Below the pieces are notes generated by a model that saw nothing but the letters and a program-made list of their open reading frames with translations, was not told the origin of the DNA and searched no databases. A stretch of 64,000 nucleotides of DNA from the NCBI GenBank assembly GCA_963811335.1, contig CAWERB010000015.1:1-64000 (forward strand), read 5' to 3'. Position numbers and translations under genes: made by a program. Source of the DNA: Trebonia sp963811335 (GTDB lineage: Bacteria; Actinomycetota; Actinomycetes; Streptosporangiales; Streptosporangiaceae). This document shows positions 55,212 to 64,000 of this stretch, one piece after another (position 1 is the stretch's first letter; each line of letters opens with the position of its first letter).

Positions 55212-55721
55212 ATGACCAAGATCGCAGTCGTCACCGGCAACCCCAAGCCGGCCTCGCGCACCCACTCCGTCGCCCTCGCCGTCGCGGCCGCCCTGGCTAA
55301 GGAGGTTCCGGACGCGGACACGGATCCCGTCATCGACCTGGCCGGCTACGCCCCGCGGCTGTTTGACTGGTCGGACGAGGAACTGGCCGGCCTGACCGCC
55401 CAGGTCGCCGCCGCCGACGTCGCGGTGTTCGCCTCGCCGACCTACAAGGCGGCCTACACCGGCCTGCTCAAGGCGTTCCTCGACCGCTACGGCAGCAACG
55501 GCCTGGCCGGCGTCACCGCGGTCCCGGTGATGACCGGCGGCTGGCCCGGCCACCTGCTCGCCGTCGAGGTGCACCTGCGCCCGGTCCTCGTCGAACTCGG
55601 CGCCACGGTCCCCGCCCGCGGCCTGTACGTCACCGAGCCCGAGCTCGCCGACCTGGACAAGGCGGTCGGCGCCTGGTCCGCCGCCGCCATGCCCCTGATC
55701 AGGCACTCACTCACGCGCTAA
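55212..55721 (+). CDS. NAD(P)H-dependent FMN reductase (flavodoxin-like)
   Basis: A 169-residue flavodoxin-like reductase (PF03358): phosphate loop GNPKPASRTHS at the N-terminus, SPTYKAAYTGLLKAFLDR, and a final helix. It supplies reduced flavin to monooxygenases. AGGGAGAGG lies upstream, somewhat far from ATG 55212. It is divergent from the FMN-dependent hydroxy-acid oxidase. A sulfonate-type importer lies 20 kb away, but a functional SsuE link is only a guess. Confidence 0.92.
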   Translation: MTKIAVVTGNPKPASRTHSVALAVAAALAKEVPDADTDPVIDLAGYAPRLFDWSDEELAGLTAQVAAADVAVFASPTYKAAYTGLLKAFLDRYGSNGLAGVTAVPVMTGGWPGHLLAVEVHLRPVLVELGATVPARGLYVTEPELADLDKAVGAWSAAAMPLIRHSLTR

Positions 55722-55811
55722 CCCAGCAGGAGGCTACGTTACGGTCGAGGTGGCCAGAGCTTTGCCGGACCTGCCACCTGCGCTTCCCGGGCGCGGGCCG
55801 CCGACGGCCAT

Positions 55812-55858
55812 CCCGCCCGCAGACCCCGCCCGCAGACCCCGCCCGCAGACCCCGCCCA
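55812..55858. repeat. 13-bp tandem repeat, about 3.5 units
   Basis: GCCCGCAGACCCC repeats with a strict 13-bp period three times and a partial fourth. Non-coding. Confidence 0.75.
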
Positions 55859-55984
55859 CCGGCCCCGACACGCGCAGTCACGGCGCTGGCGGTGCCACGG
55901 CGGCGGGGTCGTGGTACGCGGGGGAACCGTGTGCCTGGCGTTGCCCGCGGGCAGCCGGGCGGGGCGGCGGCGCCGGGCCTTGCC

Positions 55985-56075
55985 GGTAAACAAATCACAG
56001 CTGGTAAAGAAAAGACGCCTAGAACGCTTTTTCTTTACCTCGGGTGAAAAGTTTACCTGCGGGGAAAAGTTTACC
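55985..56075. repeat. iteron-like heptamer array in an AT-rich island
   Basis: GGTAAAC at 55985 and GGTAAAG at 56003 are 18 bp apart; the inverse CTTTACC at 56033 and GTTTACC at 56051 and 56069 are also 18 bp apart. Bases 56003-56013 and 56029-56039 form a perfect 11-bp inverted repeat. The regular phasing suggests a protein-binding array; a replication or transposon end is also possible. Confidence 0.65.
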
Positions 56076-56438
56076 GATAAAGAGGTGTTTAGCTGGGGCG
56101 GGTGATGCGTCGGCCTGCCCCGGGCGCCTCCGCGCGGGCTGTCCTGCGGCCGCCGTGGCGGCGCGGGCGGCCTGTCACGGCAGGGCTGCCGGTGCGGTGC
56201 GCGTCGCCCGCACCCGCGCCCGTCCGGCCCGTTGCCACAACCATCCGGCCGCAAGCCGTCATCCGTTTACGGATACCGACGTACCAGAGCTGCCTGACCG
56301 CCCCGGCCGGGCGGTGGCGGGCATAACCACGGCCTGAACGGGGTTAGCCGAGGCTGCGGGGGTTAACAGGCGGGTCAGAGTCGGCGGCGACGCCGCCTGC
56401 GGCACCCGACGCGGCTTAAGCGACAACCGGAGGCGACG

Positions 56439-57362
56439 ATGAAAGCGGTACGGTTCGACGAATACGGCGGGGTTGACGTGCTCGACGTCCGCGAGGTTCC
56501 CGCGCCGGAGCCCGGGCCCGGCCGGGTGCTTGTCAAGGTCAAGGCGGCCGGGATCAACCCGGGCGAGGCGAAGATCCGCACGGGCGCGCTGCATGAGCGC
56601 TGGCCCGCCACCTTCCCCTCCGGGCAGGGCAGCGACTTCGCCGGCATCGTGGCCGGGCTCGGCCCCGGCGTGGCCGGGTTCACGCCGGGCGATGAGGTGA
56701 TCGGCTGGGTGGACACCCGGTCGAGCCAGGCGGAGTACGTGGTAGCGGAGGCGACGGACCTGGCGGCCAAGCCCGCGGGCGTCCCCTGGGAGGTCGCCGG
56801 GGCCATCCCCGTCGCCGGCTTCACCGCGTGGGCCATGGTGCGGGCCGTCGGCCTGGCCGACGGTGACATCGTCGTCGTCTCTGGCGCCGCGGGCGGCGTC
56901 GGTTCCCTCGCGGTGCAGCTGGCGCGGCGGGCGGGCGCGACGGTGATCGGGCTGGCGGGCGGGGCCAACCACGACTGGCTCAGCCGGCACGGCGTGCTCC
57001 CCGTGGCCTACGGGGACGGCGTGGCGGACCGGGTCCGCGACGCCGCGGACCACCGGGACATCACCGCCTTCCTCGACACGTACGGCGGCGATTACGTGGA
57101 GCTGGCGCTGGCCGACCTCAAGGTGCGCCCGGAGCGGGTGGACACCATCGTCCGCTTCGACGCCGTGGACAGGTACGGCATTAAGGCGGAGGGCAACGCC
57201 GCCGGCGCGAGCGCCGCGAACCTCGCCGAACTGGCCCGGCTCGTCGCGGCCAAGGAACTCGAGGTCCCGCTCGCGCGCAGCTACCCGCTGAGCGAGGTCC
57301 GCGCCGCCTACGCGCAGCTCGCCAAGGGGCATGTCCGCGGCAAGATCGTCCTCATACCGTAA
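56439..57362 (+). CDS. quinone oxidoreductase-like MDR protein
   Basis: A 307-residue zinc-free medium-chain dehydrogenase/reductase. The GroES-like half has AGINPGEAKIRTG and GSDFAGIVAGLGPGVAGF; the Rossmann half has the NADPH loop SGAAGGVGSLAVQLARR (about 150-166). The end HVRGKIVLIP is typical of QOR (qorA-like) enzymes. GGAGGCGACG precedes ATG 56439. The family reduces quinones or enones; the substrate is unknown. It appears to stand alone. Confidence 0.92.
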   Translation: MKAVRFDEYGGVDVLDVREVPAPEPGPGRVLVKVKAAGINPGEAKIRTGALHERWPATFPSGQGSDFAGIVAGLGPGVAGFTPGDEVIGWVDTRSSQAEYVVAEATDLAAKPAGVPWEVAGAIPVAGFTAWAMVRAVGLADGDIVVVSGAAGGVGSLAVQLARRAGATVIGLAGGANHDWLSRHGVLPVAYGDGVADRVRDAADHRDITAFLDTYGGDYVELALADLKVRPERVDTIVRFDAVDRYGIKAEGNAAGASAANLAELARLVAAKELEVPLARSYPLSEVRAAYAQLAKGHVRGKIVLIP

Positions 57363-57518
57363 ACCGCTGGGCCTGTCACCAGCGGCACGGCCCGGCGTTT
57401 GTCGGCTGCCGTGCATGCCGGGCTGAGCGCCGGCAAAGCCGCAGGCACTCCATGGGGCACGGGCCGCGTCCGGGGTATGGTTTTGTCCGCCAGTACCCCC
57501 TTGCGAGGAGCGCACACG

Positions 57519-58512
57519 ATGACAGCCCGGCAGCAGATGGCGCGGCTGCTCCCGCTGGGGCTGCTCGTGGTGCTCGTCATCGCCGGGCTGCGCGGCGCGG
57601 TGCCCGCGCCCGGCTGGAACGGGCCGCTGCGGGCCTACGGCACCGCGATCGGGATCGCGCTCGAGGTACTGTGCGGCGCGCTTCTGATCATGATCCTCGC
57701 CCGGGAGAGCGCGGCCCGCCGCGCCGCGGAAAGCCGGCCGTACAGCGCCGAGGAGCAGGACATCGAGCCGGCCGGCGCGCTGCGGTTCACCCTCAAGTAC
57801 GTGCTCGGCCTGGGCATGCTCGCGATCGCGGTCGTGCTGGTCACCAACCTGCACCTGCACTTCTTCACCAGCCCGAAGTTCCAGCCACCGCCGCGGCCCA
57901 AGTTCAAGGCCCCGCCGCGGCCGTCGGGGCAAGCCGGGCAGCGCCTCCACCTTCCATATCCCGCTCGGCCCGATCCTCTACGGGCTGCTCGTCGTCGCTC
58001 TTGTCGCGGCGGTCGCCATCAGCATCTGGTGGTCGACCCGGCTACGCCGGCCGGCCGCGCCGCTGGTCATCGAGGACGTGAGCACCGAGGAACTGGCCGA
58101 GGCGGTGGCCGAGGGCCGGGCCGCCCTGGCCCAGGTGGACGACGCCCGGGCCGCGATCATCGCCTGTTACGTGGCGATGGAACGCAGCCTCGCCGAACGC
58201 GGGACCGCGCGGGCCGCGGCCGACACGCCCGACGAGCTGCTGGCCCGCGCGGTCGCCTCCGGCGTCGTCCGCGGCGGCGCGGCCGGCCTGCTCACCGCCT
58301 TGTTCTACGAGGCCCGCTTCTCCACGCACCCGCTGGACGGCGGCCAGCGCGACGCCGCGAGCGCCGCGCTCGACGAGCTGGCCGCGGAGCTGGCGGCACG
58401 GCCAGCCGAGGCGGCCAGGCCGGAGTCGGCCAGGCAGGAGTCGGCCAGGCCGGAGGGCGCAGGGCAGCCCGGCACAGGGCAGGCGCCGAGCCCGGGAGGC
58501 GGCTGGATATGA
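57519..58512 (+). pseudogene. DUF4129 membrane protein, frameshift
   Basis: About 330 residues. ATG 57519 gives a short signal-anchor (LLPLGLLVVLVIAGLRGAV), spans near 42-62 and 92-112 (LEVLCGALLIMILA, YVLGLGMLAIAVVLV), then after a one-base change near 57920 a third span (LYGLLVVALVAAVAISIWW) and the DUF4129 domain (YVAMERSLAERGTARAA, DTPDELLARAV, ALFYEARFSTHPL). The C-terminal tail is an ESARPE-like repeat. DUF4129, MoxR and DUF58 genes cluster in actinobacteria and are thought to act together on envelope proteins. Its ATGA stop overlaps the next gene. Confidence 0.82.
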
Positions 58513-59069
58513 GCAGTACGCGCACCGGGCCCCCGGCGCCGGCCGGCGGCCGCTGGCGGGCGGCCGTCCCCGAGCTGGTCATCGCCGCCGTCACGGTCAC
58601 CGCCGCCTCCCTCGCCGCCGCCGCCGTGTCGGGCTGGCCGGGCGCCGTCACGGTCGCCATCGCGACCGCCGTCATCGCCCTGCTCGTGCTGCGCGCGCTC
58701 ATCCCCAGGTCGGCCGCGCAGGCGCTGCGCCGCAAGCGGGACAGGCAGCGCGCGCGGCAGATCCACGGTTACGCGCAGCGCCGGTTCGTGGTGGTCACCA
58801 GCCTGTCAAGCCGCGCGATGTACGAGTCGGACCTGCGCCCGGCCCTTGAGCACGTGCTCGCCGCCCGGCTGGCCGAACGGCACGCGGTCAACCTGTACAC
58901 CGAGCCGGAAAAGGCAAGGCAGGCGTTCTGCCGCAGCCGGGCCGACGCGTCCCTGTGGCCCTGGATCGACCCGGCGCAGGCCCTCGACGCGGACGCGCGA
59001 GCCAGGCAGAAGCACGGGATTTCCCGCCGGGCCCTCGCCCGGCTGATCACCCGATTGGAGCAGCTTTGA
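58509..59069 (+). CDS. membrane protein of the MoxR/DUF58 cluster
   Basis: 186 residues: two spans near the N-terminus (VPELVIAAVTVTAASLAAAAV and VTVAIATAVIALLVLRAL), then a basic cytosolic domain with AQRRFVVVTSLSSRAMYESDLRPALEHVLAARLAERH. It overlaps the DUF4129 stop by 4 bp. The same short protein recurs between DUF4129 and MoxR genes in related organisms; its role is unknown. The domain after residue 90 could bind the MoxR ATPase, which is inference. Confidence 0.8.
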   Translation: MSSTRTGPPAPAGGRWRAAVPELVIAAVTVTAASLAAAAVSGWPGAVTVAIATAVIALLVLRALIPRSAAQALRRKRDRQRARQIHGYAQRRFVVVTSLSSRAMYESDLRPALEHVLAARLAERHAVNLYTEPEKARQAFCRSRADASLWPWIDPAQALDADARARQKHGISRRALARLITRLEQL

Positions 59070-59265
59070 CATCCTCCACCACCCCAGAGGACGGGGATTT
59101 CAGCCACGACCGCAAGGCCGTGCTGTTGGTTCACGGTTCACTGGCCCGGCAGCCCGGTCGCCTCCCCGCGCATCCACGGCATGCCCTGCCGCGGTTCACT
59201 GCGAAATCCGTTCAACTGCCGACTTGGTTCTCGCCGACAAGTTCGAGTATATCGCAGAGGTTCCA

Positions 59266-60282
<1,017 letters not shown>

Positions 60283-60303
60283 CGACATGGTCATCCAGAA
60301 CGG

Positions 60304-61836
60304 GTGCGTGCTTTGACATCCCCCGCCGCGTCGAGCCTGCGCGGCCGGCTGGCCAAGGGCGGCGCCGCCGTGTCCGGCTCGGCGGGCGCTGGCCCGGCTG
60401 GCGACGCGGCACCGCGGGCCGCGGACCTCGGCCCCTCGTCCCAGGTTCGGGCGGAAGAGGTAGCGGTCAGCTGGCGGCCGTCGCGGCACGCCAGGCGGCT
60501 GCTCACCCTCGCCGCGGCCGCGCTGCTGCTCGCGGTGCTCACCAGGAACGCGGCCCTGGCCGGCGTGGCCGGCCCGCCGCTGCTGCTGCTGGGGATGGCG
60601 AGGGCGGGAGCGGGCGGGGCCAGGGCGGGAGCGGGCCGGGGGAGCGCCCGCGGCCCCGGCCGGCCGGACCGGGTGAGCGTCCGCATCGGCCTGACGGCCG
60701 CCCGTCTGTACGAGGACGAGCCCGCGGCCCTTGACGTCACCGTCCATGACTCCGCTAGCCCGGTCTCCGCCCCCCCGGCCCCAGCCCCTCCTGCATCAAC
60801 CACGGCGCCCGCGGGCCCGCCAAGGCCGGCCGAGCCCGGCGAGCGCCTGGACGCCGCGCACGGCGTCCGGTGGACGCTCGAGCCGGGCAGCGGCATCGAG
60901 CCGGGCAGCGCCACTGCCGTGAACGGCCCGGCGGCCCGGTTCACCTTCGCGGTTTCCCGCTGGGGCAAGCGCGCGCTCGGCACGGTCAACCTGACGCTGC
61001 ACGACCGCTGGCGGCTGGCCGAAGGGCGGGTCACCTTCACCCTCCCGTCCGTTGACTGCTACCCGTCCCCGGCCACGTCGCGCACCACGGTCGTGCTGAG
61101 CAAGCTGCCGAACCGCCTCGGTGAGCACCGCGCCCGGGTCCCAGGTGACGGGACAGAGTTCATTGGCGTCCGCGAGTTCGTGCCCGGTGACCGGCAGCGC
61201 GCGATCAACTGGCCCGCGTCCACCCGGCGCGGCCGCCTGCAGGTCAACACGTTCGCCGCCGAGCGATCCCAGGACGTCGTGCTGCTCGTCGACGCGACCT
61301 CGGACGTCGGCCAGCCCGGCGAGTCCGCGCTCGACCTGGGGCTGCGCGGCGCGGCCGGGGCGGCGCGCGCGTACCTGGGCGCCCGGGACCGGGTCGGCGT
61401 GATCACCTACCAGTGGGGCGGCGCGCACTGGCTGGCGCCCTCGCTCGGCCGCCGCCAGGTATACAAGATCATTGACGTACTGCTCACGGCGGACACTGGG
61501 TACGCGCGCGGCGCGGTGTTCAGCCGCCTGCCCCGCGCCGCGCTGCCGCCCGGCTCCCTCGTGGTCGCGTTCTCCCCGCTACTCGACGGCCGCTTCGTCG
61601 AGGCGCTGCGGGACATGCGCGAGCGCGGCGTCGCCCTGATCGTGGTGGACGTGCTCAACGCGGACCCGCCCGCCCGCCGTCGGTTCGCCGACGTCGCCGC
61701 CCGGCGGATCTGGCGCATGGAGCAGGACGCCATCCGCTTCTCCCTCCGCGAGCTCGGCGTCCCCGTCGTCCCCTGGGACGGGGTGACCGCGCTCGACCTG
61801 CCACTCGCGCCCTACACCCGCCGCCGGTTTGCCTGA
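60304..61836 (+). CDS. DUF58 family protein, MoxR partner
   Basis: A 510-residue protein: a membrane hairpin near residues 66-100 (LLTLAAAALLLAVLTRNAALAGVA), beta-rich middle with a long Pro/Ala loop, and the DUF58 signature PGDRQRAINWPASTRRGRLQVNTF near 295 followed by a VWA-like part with RSQDVVLLVDATSDV (MIDAS-like D-x-S/T). It ends 61836, and its stop codon lies inside a hairpin (61828-61879). The gene starts 22 bp after MoxR, so the pair forms the core of the cluster. GTG 60304 is assumed. Confidence 0.9.
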   Translation: MRALTSPAASSLRGRLAKGGAAVSGSAGAGPAGDAAPRAADLGPSSQVRAEEVAVSWRPSRHARRLLTLAAAALLLAVLTRNAALAGVAGPPLLLLGMARAGAGGARAGAGRGSARGPGRPDRVSVRIGLTAARLYEDEPAALDVTVHDSASPVSAPPAPAPPASTTAPAGPPRPAEPGERLDAAHGVRWTLEPGSGIEPGSATAVNGPAARFTFAVSRWGKRALGTVNLTLHDRWRLAEGRVTFTLPSVDCYPSPATSRTTVVLSKLPNRLGEHRARVPGDGTEFIGVREFVPGDRQRAINWPASTRRGRLQVNTFAAERSQDVVLLVDATSDVGQPGESALDLGLRGAAGAARAYLGARDRVGVITYQWGGAHWLAPSLGRRQVYKIIDVLLTADTGYARGAVFSRLPRAALPPGSLVVAFSPLLDGRFVEALRDMRERGVALIVVDVLNADPPARRRFADVAARRIWRMEQDAIRFSLRELGVPVVPWDGVTALDLPLAPYTRRRFA

Positions 61837-61879
61837 GGCGCGATGGCAAAAACCGCCACGATATCGCGCCTCAAGCAAA
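61828..61879. terminator. 17-bp hairpin overlapping the DUF58 stop
   Basis: 61828-61844 (TTTGCCTGAGGCGCGAT) pairs with 61863-61879 with one mismatch across an 18-nt loop. The TGA stop is part of the left arm. This is a strong end-of-transcript signal between DUF58 and the next membrane gene. Confidence 0.75.
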
Positions 61880-61887
61880 CCTGTATC

Positions 61888-61915
61888 TCCCGGGGGGACG
61901 ACCCCCGTACCCCCG
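61888..61915. repeat. GGGGGGACGACCCCC hairpin unit
   Basis: Same GC-rich palindromic motif as in the 33.8-kb cluster (CGGGGGGACGACCCCCGTAC). Together they point to a dispersed intergenic family. Confidence 0.6.
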
Positions 61916-61931
61916 AGAGGGTGACCCGCCG

Positions 61932-62543
61932 ATGACCGACACGCCTGAGCTTCCGCCGCGGCCCCTGGCCACCCCACGGGCTGGCATCGCCTCAGCGGTC
62001 GGCAGCCGCCTGGCCGCCCTGCTGCTCGGCGCGGCCTGCATCGCCTGGACCGCGACCCCGGTGCTCCAGGCCGGCCTGGCCAAGACCGCCCTGACCGTCG
62101 CGATCATCGCGGTCACCGCCGGCGCGCTGCGGCTGGCCACCGCCGACATCCCGCAGCCGGCTGACGGCTTCTTCCTGCCCAGCTACCTGCAGGCCTGGCT
62201 GATGTTCCTGTCGCTGCTGCGCACGCTCGCCTGGGAGGAGACGGCCGCGGTCGCGCTGCTGTGGCTCGAGGTGCAGCACACGCCCCGGCCATGGCACACC
62301 GCGGCCCTCGGCGCCGGCCTGCTGGCCTACCTGCTGACCACGCACATCGCCGAGTCCGGCACGGACGCCGGGCCGCTGCTCCGCCGCCAGGGCCGGGTCC
62401 TCGCCGCGGGCGCCTGCCTGCTCGCCCTGGGCGCGGGCTTCGCCATGATCCCCGCCGCCGCCCCCGGCGCCGGCTCCGCCATCCTCCGCGTCCTGGCGGC
62501 CGTCGCGGTCATCGCGGCGGCGGCCCTGGTCCTGCCCGGCTAG
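61932..62543 (+). CDS. hypothetical integral membrane protein
   Basis: 203 residues, mostly transmembrane: about six spans including LAALLLGAACIAWTATPVL, TALTVAIIAVTAGALRLA, LQAWLMFLSLLRTLAW and AAVALLWLEVQ. There is no known domain. GAGAGGGTGACCCGCCG precedes ATG 61932. It follows the MoxR/DUF58 genes after a strong hairpin, so it may be a separate unit. It is intact; I do not recognise the family. Confidence 0.8.
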   Translation: MTDTPELPPRPLATPRAGIASAVGSRLAALLLGAACIAWTATPVLQAGLAKTALTVAIIAVTAGALRLATADIPQPADGFFLPSYLQAWLMFLSLLRTLAWEETAAVALLWLEVQHTPRPWHTAALGAGLLAYLLTTHIAESGTDAGPLLRRQGRVLAAGACLLALGAGFAMIPAAAPGAGSAILRVLAAVAVIAAAALVLPG

Positions 62544-62606
62544 GACCGAGCGGGAATTCGCCGGCCGCGGCGGCAACCTTCCGCGGCCCCGAGCATCTGT
62601 AAGGAC

Positions 62607-63134
62607 GTGGACTCTCCCACGGAAACGTTGCCGGCCGCAGAGGCCAGATACCACGTCTCGGCGCTGTACCAGGCGCACGCCCTGGCGCTGGTGAAGCTCG
62701 CCGTCCTGATGACCGGCGACCAGCCAACCGCCGAGGACGTGGTCCAGGACGCCTTCCTCGGGCTCTACCGGCGGTGGCAGGCCCTGCACGACACGGACAA
62801 GGCCGTCGGGTATCTCCGCTCCAGCGTCCTCAACGGCTGCCGGTCGGTCCACCGCGTCAGGCACCGCCGCCAGGGCATCACCGTCGACCCGCCCGAGCCC
62901 GCCGGCTCGGCCGAGGCGGAGGCCATGCTCGGCGAGGCGCACCGCGAGGTCCTCGCCGCGCTGCGCCGCCTGCCGCACCGCCAGCGCGAGGCCGTCGTGC
63001 TGCGTTACTACCTCGACATGACCGAGGAGCAGGCCGCCCAGGCGATGGGCATCGCCCGTGGCACGGTCAAGTCCGCCACCTCGCGCGGCCTGTCCGCCCT
63101 CGCCCGGATGCTCAAGGAGGGGGACACCCGATGA
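62607..63134 (+). CDS. SigE-family ECF RNA polymerase sigma factor
   Basis: 175 residues: sigma-2 with VSALYQAHALALVKLAVLMTGD and AEDVVQDAFLGLYRRW (the -10 recognising helix), and sigma-4 with LPHRQREAVVLRYYLDMTEEQ and MGIARGTVKSATSRGLSAL (the -35 helix). It starts at GTG 62607, since AAGGA is close by. The next gene overlaps by 4 bp (ATGA), the usual layout of a sigma factor with a membrane-linked partner of this group. Confidence 0.93.
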   Translation: MDSPTETLPAAEARYHVSALYQAHALALVKLAVLMTGDQPTAEDVVQDAFLGLYRRWQALHDTDKAVGYLRSSVLNGCRSVHRVRHRRQGITVDPPEPAGSAEAEAMLGEAHREVLAALRRLPHRQREAVVLRYYLDMTEEQAAQAMGIARGTVKSATSRGLSALARMLKEGDTR

Positions 63135-64000
63135 GCACAGAAGACCGCGTCCGCGCCGCCACCCGGGCCCGCGCCAACCTCGTCGGCCAGGTCCGCCCGC
63201 TCGAGCTCCCCGACGAGCTGCCCGCCCGCGGCCGCGTGAGCCGCCGCGCCCGCGCCGCCCGCCCTGCTTACCGCCCGCCCCGCCCGCACTGGCTCAACTG
63301 GGGCGCGCCCATCGCGGCCGCGGCCCTGGTCACCGCCTGGCCCTGGCCCTGGTCCTGCTCCGCCAGGCCGCCGGCGCCGCAGCTGGGCCCGGACGCGTCG
63401 ACGAGCGCCCCGCCCGTCCCGGCGGCGGGTCCCTCGGTACTTCGTGGTCCTGGCGATGGCGCCGGCGGGGCGAGCGGTGGTCGTCGATGACCGACCGGTC
63501 GCACGGTCGCCGTCTTCACCCCGCCCGTCGGGCAGGACTTCACGGCGTGACCGCCGCCGCCGACGACCGGACCTTCGTGCTGGCGGCTTCGACAAAAGCA
63601 AGGCCGAGACGACCTGGTACCTGCTCCGCATCGCCCCGGTGACCGCGCGGCCCACGCAGCTGGCGGGGCTCCCCATCCAGCCGGTGCGGGCCCGGGTCGA
63701 CGGCCTCGCGCTGTCCCCGGACGGCCGGGAGCTGGCCGTCATGTGGCGAACCCCCCCGGGCCAGCGCGGTGGTCTCCCTGTGGGCCTACTCCAATGTCAT
63801 CCGGTGCGGTACTGCACACCTGGATACACCAAGGCCGACGACATCAACGCGACGCTCAGCTGAGGTGCCAACAATGACGGCCCTGTCCTGGCTTAACGGC
63901 GACCGCGAGCCTTGATTTCCGCTGGGCCGTGTACGTTGGCGGTTTTGGTAACGTCGACCTGGTCACGGTGCGCACGCTCGACGTGACCGCCCCGGGTATG
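63131..64000 (+). pseudogene. SigE-associated membrane protein, many frame changes, runs off right edge
   Basis: ATG 63131 opens RVRAATRARANLVGQVRPLELPDEL with a basic head, and a membrane span (VTALALALVLL, found only after a frame change near 63335) follows. Further pieces in other frames give YFVVLAMAPAGRAVVVDD (63444-63500), GFDKSKAETTWYLLRIAP (63595), GLALSPDGRELAVMW and, at the edge, VRTLDVTAPGM. The order fits the proteins usually found after SigE-family sigma genes, which have a cytosolic head, one span and a beta-propeller-like outside part. At least four changes in 800 bp indicate a decayed gene or poor sequence at the end of the segment. Confidence 0.6.

Larger units (their letters stand above)
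55722..56438. other. 717-bp gene-free region with tandem and iteron-like repeats
   Basis: No convincing coding frame. It holds a 13-bp tandem repeat (55812-55858), a striking AT-rich block with evenly spaced GGTAAAC/GTTTACC heptamers (55985-56075), and ordinary GC-rich sequence to the MDR gene start, whose GGAGGCGACG ribosome-binding site is clear. Confidence 0.6.

Noticed and set aside
59065..59105. IS605-like end (TTTGACATCCTCC...ACGGGGATTTCAG)
   Set aside because: Resembles the palindromic end of IS200/IS605 elements only loosely; the stem does not pair well, and there is no transposase remnant.

Overview
This is a very GC-rich (roughly 70 percent or more by eye) actinobacterial chromosome segment. 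Family content points to a filamentous actinomycete, probably Streptosporangiales-like: two DUF574 SAM methyltransferases, an XRE regulator of the DUF5753 type, a LAL/LuxR regulator, DUF1707 proteins, a SigE-family ECF sigma factor, a tricorn-protease homologue and many GTG starts. No rRNA, CRISPR array, intact insertion sequence or prophage was found. The placement is inference from families, not from a marker gene.

Layout. 1-2.5 kb is decayed: a DinB-like gene broken in three places, a class II glutamine amidotransferase remnant with its middle missing, and a broken conserved gene. 2.6-9.8 kb holds a CocE-type hydrolase, two DUF574 methyltransferases around a DinB protein and an XRE regulator, tRNA-Asn, and a pair of tiny paralogues. 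9.9-17.8 kb holds a broken LAL regulator, a tandem duplication of a large polytopic membrane protein and a YbhN-type flippase-like protein. 17.9-29 kb is metabolic: GNAT, a PNPOx-like gene, a fused E1 dehydrogenase, a MarR/MFS efflux unit, a Tat-exported berberine-bridge-type flavoenzyme, an aldo/keto reductase and a SIMPL protein. 29-34 kb has a dienelactone hydrolase operon, an extra DnaN clamp, two DUF1707 membrane proteins and a PCuAC-like lipoprotein. 34-39.6 kb is a NitT/TauT-type ABC importer divergent from a CitA/DcuS-type two-component pair. 39.6-50.3 kb has a GT87 mannosyltransferase, an OmpR-type two-component pair, a DUF885 peptidase, a gamma-glutamyltransferase, and an ABC-2 exporter with a NarL-type two-component pair. 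50.4-57.4 kb has the tricorn homologue, an FMN alpha-hydroxy-acid oxidase, an FMN reductase and a quinone-oxidoreductase-like MDR. 57.5-64 kb is a DUF4129 / MoxR ATPase / DUF58 cluster followed by SigE and a broken downstream gene.

Two window-wide properties matter most. First, about a third of recognisable genes need one or more frame changes to read through, in both directions and in families with no reason to decay together. Consensus indel error is a serious alternative to true pseudogenes, and entries typed pseudogene should be read as frame-disrupted in this sequence. Second, intergenic space carries several small repeat families: a roughly 70-bp inverted-repeat element at three or four sites, short direct repeats, GC hairpins and an iteron-like AT-rich block. 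Several well-formed palindromes sit upstream of regulators or transporters and are good operator candidates. I see no clearly new multi-gene system; the repeat elements, the operators and the tandem membrane-protein duplication are the most original material.
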